Source: Alkalinema sp. CACIAM 70d (GTDB lineage Bacteria > Cyanobacteriota > Cyanobacteriia > Leptolyngbyales > Leptolyngbyaceae). From it: a stretch of DNA of 64,000 nucleotides. This document shows positions 54,854 to 63,989 of the stretch, piece after piece. How positions within the stretch are numbered: position 1 is the stretch's first letter; every line of letters starts with the position of its first letter. The DNA lies in NCBI GenBank assembly GCA_002148405.1, contig MUGG01000069.1, positions 31,978-95,977 of the forward strand. The letters are read 5' to 3'. The translations under genes were made by a program, and so were the position numbers. The notes under the pieces are model-generated. The model ran no database searches. It saw nothing but the letters and a program-made list of their open reading frames with translations, and was not told the origin of the DNA.

Positions 54854-57181
54854 CTAAAAATCAGCAGCATCGATCGCGCAGTGGGGAAACTTGCGCAGCA
54901 GGGCGGGAATGACTGGACAGGCAGGCCGATCGTCTAAGCGATCGGGTTTACTCCAGGCAAAGGGGGCTTTTTCGGCAGCGGACATCCAGAGCAGTCGCTT
55001 TGCCCGAGTCATTGCCACATAGAGCAACCGAAACTCCTCTGCCATCTTCAGTGAGGCGGCCCGTTCCCAAGCACTGGGTAAATCTGGCAAGGGCTCCCCG
55101 TGAATACAGGCCCGAATTTGGGCCCGTGCGACTTCCGACAGGGTGAAATTGCCCAAAAAGTTAGCCGCAGGAGGAACCCAAACCCGTCCTGGAATAACAT
55201 TTTCATGTAGGAATGGCATAAACACTGCATCCCAGTCCAAGCCCTTTGCTTTATGCATCGTAATTACCGTCACTTGGCCCCCGCGCGTGTAGCGATCGTC
55301 GGATTCCTCCGCATCTACGGGCTCAAAGGCTTCTGAACTGACAATTTCTGCAAGGACGTTCAGCATTTCCTCTAGCGTATTTTCCTGCATTTGCTGGCTC
55401 AGTCGTTCTGCTAACTTATCTGCTGTTGCCAATTCCGTTTGATCGTAGTCCAGGGTATAGGCTAGGAAAGGAATGACTTGATACAGGGGTAACTGTTGCC
55501 GTGCTTGCAGTAAACTGCGGCAATAGCGGCTGGCAGATTGTACCGGGGGTGTTTGTTCTGGATCGAGGACGAGGGGATAAAGAAACTGCTCCGGGGCTGT
55601 GACTAGGGCATTGAGATCCTGGGGGGGAATTAAACGCCGCTCTACTAAAACGGAGAGAGCCGCTTTCAGATTATCCGGGGAATGGGGCCGATCGAGAAAT
55701 TGCAGCAAACCCAGCATTTCTCCCGGAATTTGGGATTTGCGATCGCGTTCCCCCACTTCAAAAATTCGCAACTCTTCCCCATGCCAACGGCGGAGTTCCC
55801 GAACGACAAATCGGCCTTGGTCGTTGGTTCTCACCAGAACTGCCACTGAGGTTTCTGAATTTTTCTCCAGTAAATTAACAATCCGTTGGCCGATGCGTTC
55901 CACAGATTCAAAAATATCGGTGGGTTGATGTATTTCCAAGCCTGATCCTTCGGGTTCTGGATTAGCGTTGGGTTGAGGATCATTGGCTGCTACGGGTTGA
56001 ATCAACTGGGGACGGAAGGGTTGATCGGCGAGGCGGCTTAACAGCGGATGGGGGGAAGGGGCCTTGGCGGACGGAGTGATCTCTTCCTGCGATCGCTGAC
56101 TCAAGGTGGCTTGGTGATTGACCCACTGAAGTACAAAATTAGCCGCATCGAGAATAATGGTACTGCTGCGGCCCGCTTGGGTCATTTCCGCGAGACGATC
56201 GGCTTGTGCACAGTCTTCGCAGAATTTCCGAAAGAAAATCGGATCGGCAGGCGTAAACGTGGAATTAATCGCCTGATTGGGATCGCCCACCCGAATTAAA
56301 TTTTGCGAATCTCCTGCGAGAATTTCCAGCAGCTGAGTTTGTAGGGGACTGGAATCTTGGGCTTCGTCTTCAAAGACTGCAAAGACTTGGGATTGCCAAC
56401 GATCGCGCACGAAGGGATCGTCTAACACCCGCAACGCCCCTAAAATCATTTCTTCGTAATCCATCCAGTTACGCTGCTTCAGCAGGGTTTGGTACTGCTC
56501 ATACAACCCAGCGGCGATCGTCAGCACGGCGTATTCATCCTGGGCCTTTTCTCCTAGGGCAAATAAGTCCTGGGGCTGCAAACCGGATTTTTTGGCTTCC
56601 TTGATCACTGTATCTGCCAGCGCAGGCAGAACTTCCGTGCGCAGAACCGACTGTCGCCGCAGCCGTTCCGTTTCCTCGCCATCGAAACTTTGGCCTTCCA
56701 GAAGCCGTTGGTAGAGGCTGGGATGGTGGGTAATCCACTGCTCGACGCTGTTGCGAATTAAGCGATGTCCTTGGTTCGTAGTCCGCAGGACGGCGTCTGG
56801 GGCAAGGCCGGAGAGGTCTGGGTAGCCCCGCGCGATCGACCAGGCGAGTCCATGTAGCGTGTTGACCGTGAAGCCGCCCATGGGTAGGTTCAGTTCTTTG
56901 AGATAGCCGCGAATTTTGCCTTTGAGGTTGGCCGCTGCCGATCGGGTGAAGGTGACGACGACCAGTTGTTTACGACTGTGTAGCTGATGGCGGGCGATGG
57001 CGATCGCGGCGGCGACGGCCATTCCGGTGGATTTCCCCGCACCGGGCACGGCTGAGACGGCCAACTGTCCGCCCTGCCAATCGGCAATTTCCCGTTGCCC
57101 CGGTCGCAGGCGATCGCGGAGGTGATTCAGGATTTCTAGGGTTGGGGTTGGGAGTGCGTCAACGGAATTCACAATCGCCAT
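54854..57181 (-). CDS. UvrD/PcrA-type superfamily 1 DNA helicase
   Basis: 775 residues. SF1 motifs in order: Walker A AVPGAGKST (44-52), Ia VVTFTRSAA, II FEDEAQDSS, III RVGDPNQAIN, V ITMHKAKGLDWDAVFMPFL, VI LLYVAMTRAKRLLWMSA. Translocates 3' to 5' on single-stranded DNA in the family. Shorter and more divergent than UvrD itself; the 2B region carries an Arg/Asp/Pro-rich variable segment. Role in repair or replication is inferred. Single gene, divergent from the DUF1824 gene. Confidence 0.9.
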   Translation of the reverse strand: MAIVNSVDALPTPTLEILNHLRDRLRPGQREIADWQGGQLAVSAVPGAGKSTGMAVAAAIAIARHQLHSRKQLVVVTFTRSAAANLKGKIRGYLKELNLPMGGFTVNTLHGLAWSIARGYPDLSGLAPDAVLRTTNQGHRLIRNSVEQWITHHPSLYQRLLEGQSFDGEETERLRRQSVLRTEVLPALADTVIKEAKKSGLQPQDLFALGEKAQDEYAVLTIAAGLYEQYQTLLKQRNWMDYEEMILGALRVLDDPFVRDRWQSQVFAVFEDEAQDSSPLQTQLLEILAGDSQNLIRVGDPNQAINSTFTPADPIFFRKFCEDCAQADRLAEMTQAGRSSTIILDAANFVLQWVNHQATLSQRSQEEITPSAKAPSPHPLLSRLADQPFRPQLIQPVAANDPQPNANPEPEGSGLEIHQPTDIFESVERIGQRIVNLLEKNSETSVAVLVRTNDQGRFVVRELRRWHGEELRIFEVGERDRKSQIPGEMLGLLQFLDRPHSPDNLKAALSVLVERRLIPPQDLNALVTAPEQFLYPLVLDPEQTPPVQSASRYCRSLLQARQQLPLYQVIPFLAYTLDYDQTELATADKLAERLSQQMQENTLEEMLNVLAEIVSSEAFEPVDAEESDDRYTRGGQVTVITMHKAKGLDWDAVFMPFLHENVIPGRVWVPPAANFLGNFTLSEVARAQIRACIHGEPLPDLPSAWERAASLKMAEEFRLLYVAMTRAKRLLWMSAAEKAPFAWSKPDRLDDRPACPVIPALLRKFPHCAIDAADF

Positions 57182-57370
57182 CGGGAATACAGTAAACTAG
57201 CTGAGTAAACTCCCTTCTAGTCTAGTCGTTCTGCCTAGACATCAGGTAAGATTTTCGGCGTTTTCGATCGCTCGATGGCTTCGATCGTTCGATGGCAATG
57301 CGTGCAATGAGCAGCTTGAAAAAGCTTTAAAGCACTATTTCAATTTCTGTTGTTATTAATGATTTGAGTT

Positions 57371-57784
57371 ATGTCTCTTCCGGTGTTGGATTTAGCCTCT
57401 GCGTTAAAGGTGTTGCGGCAATTTCTGTGTCTCGATCGTATTCCTGTCGATCGCCTGCCGGATGCGGCCACGATTCAAGCGGCTCTGGCTGAGGTTGCGG
57501 AGGCTTCGGATTATCAAATTTTTGGGGTTTGCGCCGATGATCTCGCTACGGGGCAATTGGCGTTGTATCAGTACATGGCAGCTTTGGGCTATGGGGAACG
57601 GCCTGAGATTCCTGCGGTAGATGGAGCGATTTACATCAAGTACAACCCAAAAATGCGCAGTTGCCACGCGGAAGCCTACGAAGGTCAGCACCGGGGTGTT
57701 TTGGTCTCCTGTCAGTCGGCCTATGAGGATGGGGTGAATGAAACCTTCGGGCATCTGCCGCTGGATTTGTTTGCGCGATCGTAA
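57371..57784 (+). CDS. DUF1824 protein
   Basis: 137 residues: a small alpha/beta protein with IFGVCADDLATGQLALYQYMAALGY, then IYIKYNPKMRSCHAEAYEGQHRGVLVSCQSAYEDGVNETFGHLPLDLF, which matches the cyanobacterial DUF1824 family. No signal or membrane segment. Function unknown. Single gene. Confidence 0.92.
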   Translation: MSLPVLDLASALKVLRQFLCLDRIPVDRLPDAATIQAALAEVAEASDYQIFGVCADDLATGQLALYQYMAALGYGERPEIPAVDGAIYIKYNPKMRSCHAEAYEGQHRGVLVSCQSAYEDGVNETFGHLPLDLFARS

Positions 57785-57924
57785 TAGGTCAAGTCAAGTT
57801 AGATTGAGGCTTTGAGGAATGGTTGCTCTGTAAAAATTTTCAAGACTCTCCTGCATAAACTCAAAAAGACCAACGTGTTTCTCCTTAACTAACGCACAAT
57901 GCTTTGCCCCATAGGAGAAACACC

Positions 57925-58305
57925 ATGCTTCGTCAAATTCTTTCAGCAACGGCTCTAACCCTCGCTACAGTTCCTACGTTGGCTCTGTCTGCATCGGCAT
58001 CGACGGGCCCCAAGGTGACTGTATTCAACCAGGGAGGCTATGTGGCCGACTACCAAATTAGCTATACGATTAATGGGCAACGGAAAGACTTTAAGGTGCC
58101 GAATGTAATCCTTGGTGACAAACGAACCGTGCTTCTTCCCACGGGGAGCAATAGCATTGTGGTACGGGGACAAATGCAGACGGGCTTGTTCTGGGAGCCA
58201 AGGCGAGAAATTTTCAACCAACCAGCCGTGAATGGAAGCTGCTTTAGAACCTATGGCACAATTTTTAAAGGTGAGTGGGCCCGAGACTGTAAAGCGGATT
58301 TCTAA
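57925..58305 (+). CDS. Exported protein resembling domain 4 of thiol-activated cytolysins
   Basis: 126 residues from the ATG at 57925, with AGGAG at 57913-57917. Signal peptide about 1-26. The mature part is a single beta-sandwich: VTVFNQGGYVADYQISYTI, GDKRTVLLPTGSNSIVVRG, and TGLFWEPRREIF (86-97), then CFRTYGTIFKGEWARDC. TGLFWEPRR aligns with the undecapeptide (ECTGLAWEWWR) of cholesterol-dependent cytolysins, and the surrounding strands fit their C-terminal domain 4. There is no pore-forming part, so a pore function is not expected; it may be a binding domain alone. Cys106 and Cys122 could form a disulfide. Confidence 0.7.
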   Translation: MLRQILSATALTLATVPTLALSASASTGPKVTVFNQGGYVADYQISYTINGQRKDFKVPNVILGDKRTVLLPTGSNSIVVRGQMQTGLFWEPRREIFNQPAVNGSCFRTYGTIFKGEWARDCKADF

Positions 58306-58426
58306 ATTGCGGATTTCTAAATTTTGGTAGGGGGCTGTGGCTTCTCTTTTCGCATTCCGTTCAACCGTTTAACATCATATCATTGCGGTTACGTGAATCA
58401 TTCAGAAAGGAAACTCAAGGAAGCCC

Positions 58427-58903
58427 ATGGAGAGATATAATCCGATGTCCCCTGCTGAAAATTTAGAGGAGAGGAAACAGCAGGCTCTTCAGCAGTGCGA
58501 TCACCTGATCAAAGATTTTGCTAAGCGTGCTGACCGTCATAAAATCCGATATAAGCGGCTTCAGGTGACTAGTATTGCCCTAGCAGGTTGCACGACCATT
58601 CTGTCGGCTTTGTCTGTGAGCAAAGTTTTAGGGCAGTTGGATTGGATTGTACCTGCTGTGAGTGGTTTGGCAACCCTTTCAACTACCTTGTTAAGCCAAA
58701 CCACTACCCAAAAAATGTGGGTGCAGTCTCGTAACATTTCCCAAGAGTTCCAAACCCAACTTTTTCTTTATTTACAGAGTAGTGGGGAATATGCAAATGT
58801 TCCCGATGAGTCAGAACGACTGCAATTGTTCTCCAAACGTTTAATGGAAGTTTGGTCACAGGCTCAGGAGAATTGGTCACAACAAGCATCGTCTGGAAAG
58901 TAA
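58427..58903 (+). CDS. DUF4231 (SLATT-like) membrane protein
   Basis: 158 residues. AAGGA precedes the ATG. A charged N-terminal helix (EERKQQALQQCDHLIKDFAKRADRHKIRYKR), two membrane helices (about 47-66 and 72-90) with a short periplasmic turn, and a C-terminal coiled segment (RNISQEFQTQLFLYL). This is the DUF4231/SLATT plan; SLATT proteins are predicted effectors of nucleotide-signal defence systems, but no cyclase is beside it. 122 bases after the cytolysin-domain-like gene. Confidence 0.78.
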   Translation: MERYNPMSPAENLEERKQQALQQCDHLIKDFAKRADRHKIRYKRLQVTSIALAGCTTILSALSVSKVLGQLDWIVPAVSGLATLSTTLLSQTTTQKMWVQSRNISQEFQTQLFLYLQSSGEYANVPDESERLQLFSKRLMEVWSQAQENWSQQASSGK

Positions 58904-59327
58904 ACCAGTGACACTGTGATTTTAGGAGTGTCAGCTCCACCGATCGTGACTTTGACGATCGGATCTACGGTGCTACGGGGAGTATTAGCTCCTTCAAAGG
59001 CTCCAGTCTCAATCTCGTTCACAATGTGGCGCTTTAGTAAATCGCGATTCTGCCATGATTGCCTTTCTCAAAGTCACAAAAGCCTCGATCGATCAGTCTG
59101 CGCCGAGTCTGGAATGACATTGATGCTGCGATCGTGGGAGCGATCGTAATTACCACAATTCTGAAACGTAAGCTGAAATACTGGAAAGGCGGAAAATGGA
59201 AAGTTTTTTCTCTGGGCAGTCACCATAACGGTGAAAGTGAGCGACAGACGTAACCTCGAATTTAAGTCAAGCTCGCTCGATTGTCCGCTCCCCTGCAATG
59301 ATGCAGCGATCGCCCTACCGACCAGGT
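58904..59327. other. Gene-free stretch with degenerate coding-like pieces
   Basis: 424 bases. Several short open frames in different phases (for example 59059-59253 on the plus strand, reading ISLRRVWNDIDAAIVGAIVI) look protein-like but have no start signals. Probably decayed genes. Nothing recognised. Confidence 0.4.
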
Positions 59328-59624
59328 TTAGCTAGCATGTATATCTGTAATTGCTTTCACAATATCCTGGAATGACACGGACTCTAGAACAGACAGAAGA
59401 TTGACTGCTTTCGCTAACAAGTAGGGCGTATCTTCATAATCATCCTTACTTGGCAAAACAATCTGGATTGGCTTACCTTGATCATCAACCCCTTTTTCAA
59501 ATACAAGGAACCGTGGACTGGGATGATTGACCGACATCCAGTGATTCTGCTGAAGATAGCTGACTACTTCAGCAACGTGAAGCTCCTGAATTTGGGGGGA
59601 ACTTGACAAAACTTCAGGGGTCAT
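59328..59624 (-). CDS. Hypothetical protein downstream of the DUF4365 gene
   Basis: 98 residues from the ATG at 59624, which overlaps the upstream stop as TGATG; AGGAG seven bases before supports this start over 59630. Sequence: VAEVVSYLQQNHWMSVNHPSPRFLVF, then IQIVLPSKDDYEDTPYLLAKAVNLL. Small alpha/beta protein, no family known to me, apparently translationally coupled to the DUF4365 gene, so it is probably its partner. If the DUF4365 gene is dead, this one may be left without its partner. Confidence 0.7.
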   Translation of the reverse strand: MTPEVLSSSPQIQELHVAEVVSYLQQNHWMSVNHPSPRFLVFEKGVDDQGKPIQIVLPSKDDYEDTPYLLAKAVNLLSVLESVSFQDIVKAITDIHAS

Positions 59625-60135
59625 CACCATTCTCCTGTTTTGACATTCTCCATTAAGGTTAGCAAAGATTCTGGGGTGAGGCGTTGAGATCGCGGAATTC
59701 TGATTCTTACAGACTGGCGATTTTGACTGAGACTACCACTGAGATATTCCCAGTAGCAGGTTCCTTGCAATCTGAGTTGTGTTTCTTCACAAATAAGCCA
59801 TTGCGCGGAATCCTGGGGCAGAGCTAACAAAATCAGGATACAGGGTGTTGCAGTTCTAATGCTACGCCTGAGAATTAAATCATTGTAGGTCTTCGCTTCT
59901 AAGTCATAGATGACCTGACTACCATCGAGTTGCCATTGAGTTGAGGCTTTTAGTTGAAAACTGAGGGAAAAGCCCGATTCAACCCGACGATTTTGACGCA
60001 CAACAACTTCATCAAAACTGCCATCAACACCATAGTCATATTCTCGAATGGCTAAGTTGAGCCGTGCCTACGTCCTGCGATCGCACGGACGTAGGCACGG
60101 CTCAACGCTTCAGCAATATGTTGATCGGTTAGCAC
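59624..60135 (-). pseudogene. DUF4365-family gene disrupted by an inverted duplication
   Basis: From a GTG at 60135 the frame reads LTDQHIAEALSRAYVRAIAG and then meets RHGST and a stop. In another frame from about 60054 the family resumes: LAIREYDYGVDGSFDEVVV, FQLKASTQWQLDGSQVIYDLEAK, CILILLALPQDSAQWLICEE and the C-terminus. The break is a 20-bp inverted copy of the preceding codons (hairpin at 60056-60106), which puts the halves out of frame. A GTG at 60001 could still express 125 residues of the C-terminal part. DUF4365 proteins are restriction endonuclease-like. Confidence 0.8.
60056..60106. repeat. 51-bp near-perfect palindrome (20-bp arms, 11-bp loop)
   Basis: GTTGAGCCGTGCCTACGTCC at 60056-60075 is exactly reverse-complemented at 60087-60106. 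The loop contains TGCGATCGCA. It lies inside the broken DUF4365 gene. Confidence 0.95.
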
Positions 60136-60352
60136 AATCAGTCAAGATATTGGAGCAATAGTTGGTGGAATCGTAGCATGGAAGGTGCCATATCCATTCG
60201 ACAAGGTGCTTTTTCAATCGGCTTTGTACATGATTAGAAAAACCGTCAGATTCGCCTCAAAGCGAAACATGGTAGCTTCAGCCATAGATCGACAATCGCT
60301 ATCAGGGTTAGTCCGCTTCAGAAGAGTCCAACAGCAAGTCTTTTTCAGCTTT

Positions 60353-60706
60353 TCACAATGGGAACGTCATTATCTGATTGATCCATTCCTCCGCCGTCGA
60401 TGCTTCCCACACTAAGATGATTGCCTCGATCGCTTCACTGATCGGAAGATTCTGAGCAAGAATCAGAACACCGGAACTATTTTTTGAGGTGATAAATTGA
60501 CCAAACTCGATCGGCATCGTTTTCCGATCGTGGGTGACTAATACTCTGCTATCTCGCGCCGCAATGGCTAAAACTTCCGGATCTTTTACTCCTTCCAACC
60601 CTGCTTCATTCGCTGACTGGAAGTCGATGCTTGGCTGTCTGCGGAGGGTTCCCGTTACAATTGCTTGTCTGAGATCTGCATCGGCTTGAAATCGAATTGT
60701 GGTCAT
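60353..60706 (-). CDS. DUF5615 PIN-like toxin, second pair
   Basis: 117 residues from the ATG at 60706, which overlaps the DUF433 stop as ATGA; an upstream frame to 60775 runs into that gene. MTTIRFQADADLRQAIV, then ARDSRVLVTHDRKTMPIEFGQFI with the conserved Asp residues, and a C-terminal helix EAIEAIILVWE. Predicted RNase of the PIN-like superfamily. Distinct in sequence from the copy at 49355-49687. Confidence 0.88.
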   Translation of the reverse strand: MTTIRFQADADLRQAIVTGTLRRQPSIDFQSANEAGLEGVKDPEVLAIAARDSRVLVTHDRKTMPIEFGQFITSKNSSGVLILAQNLPISEAIEAIILVWEASTAEEWINQIMTFPL

Positions 60707-61035
60707 ACTGCGCTTTGCTTCTGGGCTTGAGCCGCTTTCAATTTTTGGTACAGCAAAGGACTTTTTGCTTGACAAGTCTGTTGCAGTTGTTGAAACTCAG
60801 CTTCACCCTCTTCCAGATACCTATCAATTAACTTTTGGTTGGCAAGATAGAAAGTGATGGCACCATAAACTTGTTCCAGCGACAGTAGCGGAAAATTCTG
60901 TGCAATGTGTTCAGGGGAGTCTCCTTCTAAGAAGGCATAGACGACGGAATCGAGAGAAATCCGTGTTTCTGCGATCCAATAACCCTTGTCTCGCTGCTCA
61001 ACGTACTGCTTGGCTGCTGTGGGTGCTAATGCCAT
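60703..61035 (-). CDS. DUF433 antitoxin, second pair
   Basis: 110 residues: YWIAETRISLDSVVYAFLEGDSPEHIAQNFPLLSLEQVYGAITFYLANQKLIDRYLEEGE, the DUF433 winged-helix pattern, with a C-terminal basic tail. First gene of the pair, overlapping the toxin by four bases. Confidence 0.9.
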   Translation of the reverse strand: MALAPTAAKQYVEQRDKGYWIAETRISLDSVVYAFLEGDSPEHIAQNFPLLSLEQVYGAITFYLANQKLIDRYLEEGEAEFQQLQQTCQAKSPLLYQKLKAAQAQKQSAV

Positions 61036-61053
61036 GGGACTAACAACGATGTA

Positions 61054-61368
61054 CTACATATATGATAAGCGATCGCTATCAGAGTCAGTCCGCTTCAGAT
61101 CCTGACTCCTGCAACACACAAGGGCCGACGATGCATTCTGGGCGCAGATAGGGGGGCGACTGCATGGGGCCAACCCAATTGAACCGTCTGGGCTAATACG
61201 TACACCGATCGCGTCTGAGAATAGCAGCCCATAGCGGAGAGCCGCTTCATCGTGGAATACATGAGCCGATCGGCCTCGTCTCAGTAATCGATTGCTTTGA
61301 GGGCTATCTGGTAAGTGCTTGGCGATGTGCCGACGATCGAGGATGATTTCGCGATCAATTCCACTCAT
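61054..61368 (-). pseudogene. DUF6972-like fragment
   Basis: 104-codon frame. The first about 65 residues (REIILDRRHIAKHLPDSPQSNRLLRRGRSAHVF, then LRYGLLFSDAIGVRISPDGS) resemble a cyanobacterial DUF6972-type domain with the middle part (expected after HVFHDEA) missing. After GS the sequence becomes Cys/Pro/Arg-rich and no longer family-like, suggesting a frameshift. It is probably a shortened, decayed gene; a functional short protein is not excluded. Confidence 0.5.
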
Positions 61369-61546
61369 AGGTCTGGAAAAGGCATTGTCAAAAATGCTCT
61401 ATTTTTGACAACTAAAGAAATACAGCGGATTGCGTAATGTTTAGGAACAGATACAACTACTGAAGCCTGTTCTGCTGTAGGCTGCTGTATCGATTAGTCA
61501 AGCAAAGTGCTGTATTTATCAAAACTTTAGAAAATTCATTACATAT

Positions 61547-62233
61547 TTAATCATACTCATCAGATTTTTCTAAATGTGCTTGTAAATATGACTGTTCCCT
61601 CTGACATTGCTCTTCAAGTCTTCTACGGCGTGCTGCCCAAAGCGCATTTGTCATCACTTTAAACCGAATACAAGCAACGCGATAAAGTACTACAAGGCAG
61701 GTTATAAGAAAGGCTGCATACCCCAATCCTCTAGGCCAATAAGACAATTGAATATGTATTATTCGCCAGACAGTTACGACCAAACCCAAACTGAAAGATA
61801 CAATAACATTATTCGTTAGAAAAAACTGGGCCAAAGTTCGCTGGAGATGCCCTTGAGAGTCTTCATTTTCGCGAAGTTCTGCCAAGAGTAAATATAGCCC
61901 TTGATATTCAGCATAAGGTTCAATATAGAAGTTAGTCTCACCGCACGGATCGATACCTTTGGGAATTTGAACTTTTCTCCGTTCTGATCCAAGAAGCTGA
62001 TTGTTAACCAGGAAACTTTCTAATAATATACCAACTCCTTGGGTAAGTACCATAGACATGACTGCTAAACCAGTAGCAACCCAATCATTAGTTATTTGGA
62101 AAGCTGCAAATAAAGGATCATTTTGTGAAATCCCTGTAAGTATAACTGCACCATAAAGAACTGAAATCGTTATAAGACCTGGAATAACGGTCGCAAGAGT
62201 GATCCAGAGAGAAATTCCTAAAAAAGCAGCCAT
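61547..62233 (-). CDS. Four-helix membrane protein of unknown function
   Basis: 228 residues. Hydrophobic helices at about 5-33 and 50-75, then a soluble segment (about 78-135, QIPKGIDPCGETNFYIEPYAEYQGLYLLL), and helices at about 140-165 and 170-190, with a basic C-terminal tail (ARRRRLEEQCQREQSYLQAHL). No family recognised. AT-rich compared with the rest. Lies 150 bases after the HEPN-like gene on the same strand; the two probably form one module. Confidence 0.7.
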   Translation of the reverse strand: MAAFLGISLWITLATVIPGLITISVLYGAVILTGISQNDPLFAAFQITNDWVATGLAVMSMVLTQGVGILLESFLVNNQLLGSERRKVQIPKGIDPCGETNFYIEPYAEYQGLYLLLAELRENEDSQGHLQRTLAQFFLTNNVIVSFSLGLVVTVWRIIHIQLSYWPRGLGYAAFLITCLVVLYRVACIRFKVMTNALWAARRRRLEEQCQREQSYLQAHLEKSDEYD

Positions 62234-62383
62234 TAGTTCAATTGGTTAAATATCAAAGTAAACAATAGTTATAGTTGTGCTAACGTTTGTGCTGGCCGAA
62301 CGTAGATAAACTCTCTCATCTAACCGACATCTTAATATGTTTTAGTGCAACTCGGTTGTCATACTGCGGAAAGGGACATTAAG

Positions 62384-63439
62384 TTAACATAATATTTCCT
62401 CGCCTAATTGCAATGCCATTTGAATAAAAGGCTCCACAGACTTTCCTAAAATTGCTATGCCAGCATCATGTACACTTTCAAGTTTATACCGTCCTGCGGC
62501 AGCTCCATTCAAGGCATAATCTTTAGCCTCAATCGTCACCACACACCAATATTTTTCGCGGCATTCGATAGTTACCTCATTATGATAGAAGGGCCAGTCA
62601 CCATCAAAATCCTCTTTTCTAACAATTGCATAACGATAACGAGGATTGCATGTTCGCTGAAGCTCATCAACTAGTGTTCGCTGATGAACCTTCTGTTCTT
62701 TCTTTTGATACGTAGTTGTTTGTAACCGATAATTCTGGTTTCCTAAGTCTTCATCTTTAAGCAGTATAAAATCATACAAAGCAGGAGAGTATTGCAGCGC
62801 TTTTTTCCCTAGTTGCCCAATTGTGAATTGTCGACAAATAGCCCGAGTAAACTTTTCTAATTTAATCAGAATTTGTCGTTTTGTATAACCTAATACTTCT
62901 TCCGTAGCTTCCAAATTTCCCAATTTCTCTAAAGTTTCAGTGTTTGAAGTAATGAGGTTACTTTCATATTCCCCCCATAATTGTTGAACATTAATGCTAG
63001 ATTTTTCTGCTGAAGTAACTATGTCAAGGTTGTAATATCGAGAATACTTCCCAAACTCTGATAATAGATAGATAAGCGTCTCTAAATTGTCGTCATTTGT
63101 AAGCAAATTGAAATCCTCATGCAGTAGAAGAATATTTTTTGTTGAGAAATATGATTCAAGAATAGATTTTTTCAATTCCAACAGATCATGACCGCCCTTT
63201 CCCCCACACCCCTTTAAATACTTATCGTTTGGGTATTCATTATTCTGTTCATGATAGCCAAGACAGATATGACACTTCATCAGTCGCTCAAAGCCGCTGG
63301 ATAATAATTGAAATGGAAGATAATAGAAGTTATTTATTAAGTTTAAGTTTTGGAATTCACCAAATCCAAGTTTAATAAGCTTGACAGATGATTGCAATTC
63401 ATCATGTAAATGTAAATCTTTAAGTATTGCTTCTTCCAT
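62384..63439 (-). CDS. HEPN-like protein of unknown function
   Basis: 351 residues, strikingly AT-rich DNA. The N-terminal third ([21 protein letters not shown], then [18 protein letters not shown]) resembles HEPN-fold proteins, which pair an ER-x-x-K helix with a GHDL helix. A middle helical region follows, and the C-terminus ([28 protein letters not shown]) has strands. HEPN proteins are often RNases in toxin-antitoxin or phage-defence systems; the catalytic RX4-6H motif is not clearly seen. Followed by a membrane protein gene; flanked by copy B of the duplicated segment. Confidence 0.6.
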   Translation of the reverse strand: MEEAILKDLHLHDELQSSVKLIKLGFGEFQNLNLINNFYYLPFQLLSSGFERLMKCHICLGYHEQNNEYPNDKYLKGCGGKGGHDLLELKKSILESYFSTKNILLLHEDFNLLTNDDNLETLIYLLSEFGKYSRYYNLDIVTSAEKSSINVQQLWGEYESNLITSNTETLEKLGNLEATEEVLGYTKRQILIKLEKFTRAICRQFTIGQLGKKALQYSPALYDFILLKDEDLGNQNYRLQTTTYQKKEQKVHQRTLVDELQRTCNPRYRYAIVRKEDFDGDWPFYHNEVTIECREKYWCVVTIEAKDYALNGAAAGRYKLESVHDAGIAILGKSVEPFIQMALQLGEEILC

Positions 63440-63631
63440 ATCACTGTCTCAGATAGCTAGTACTTGCAAGCAGCCTAACGAAAAGTTCACCTGCTGTGAG
63501 CTGATTTTGTTGAAACCAGTGTAGCATTGCTACTCAGGTGTGACACTCTGTATATGTTAGTCTAATGATTAAATCTTTCTAGAGTTTTCGCCTGAAAACG
63601 ACTGCTCACGTAACAACCTAAAAAGCCGATC

Positions 63632-63944
63632 ATCGCCCTAACCAAAGTGCCCACAGACTGACCAACAAACCTGCGGACACTGATGCTTCAGTGCTTACCG
63701 GAGCCGTTCGCGACTGAGGATGCTGATGTATTGCCCGTCGGAATGCACGATCGGCATCGGTTGACTCCAGTGAATCCGATCGGCGTAGTGTAACGCATGA
63801 AATTGATTAATCGTGTCTTGAATGAAATCGTAATGACCGATTAAGTGGATCTGTAAGCGTTGTTTCTCATGTTGAACCGCACGATCGCCCCGATCGCTAG
63901 AACCTTTCGCCATATTGTGAGCTTCTCCTGTTTGTAGTGAATCC
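63632..63944 (-). repeat. Copy B of the duplicated segment (inverted relative to copy A)
   Basis: Reverse complement closely similar to 47083-47389, covering the ribosome binding region, the 72-codon gene and about 60 bases after it (to TTTGGTTAGGGCGAT). Confidence 0.9.
63695..63913 (-). CDS. 72-residue protein of unknown function, copy B
   Basis: MAKGSSDRGDRAVQHEKQRL, IHLIGHYDFIQDTINQFH, IVHSDGQYISILSRERLR. It differs from copy A (47108-47326) at eight positions, mostly in the segment after IGH and around residues 41-43, so both copies appear to be maintained as proteins. AGGAG precedes the ATG. No recognised domain. Confidence 0.72.
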   Translation of the reverse strand: MAKGSSDRGDRAVQHEKQRLQIHLIGHYDFIQDTINQFHALHYADRIHWSQPMPIVHSDGQYISILSRERLR

Positions 63945-63967
63945 CATCCCTACTGCAATCTTGCTCT

Positions 63968-63989
63968 CTTCTCCTGTTTGCGGGAGAAG
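63968..63989. repeat. Small hairpin of a common cyanobacterial intergenic repeat type
   Basis: CTTCTCC (63968-63974) and GGAGAAG (63983-63989) around an eight-base loop, followed by GGCTGGGGATG at the window end. The repeat probably continues outside. Confidence 0.5.
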
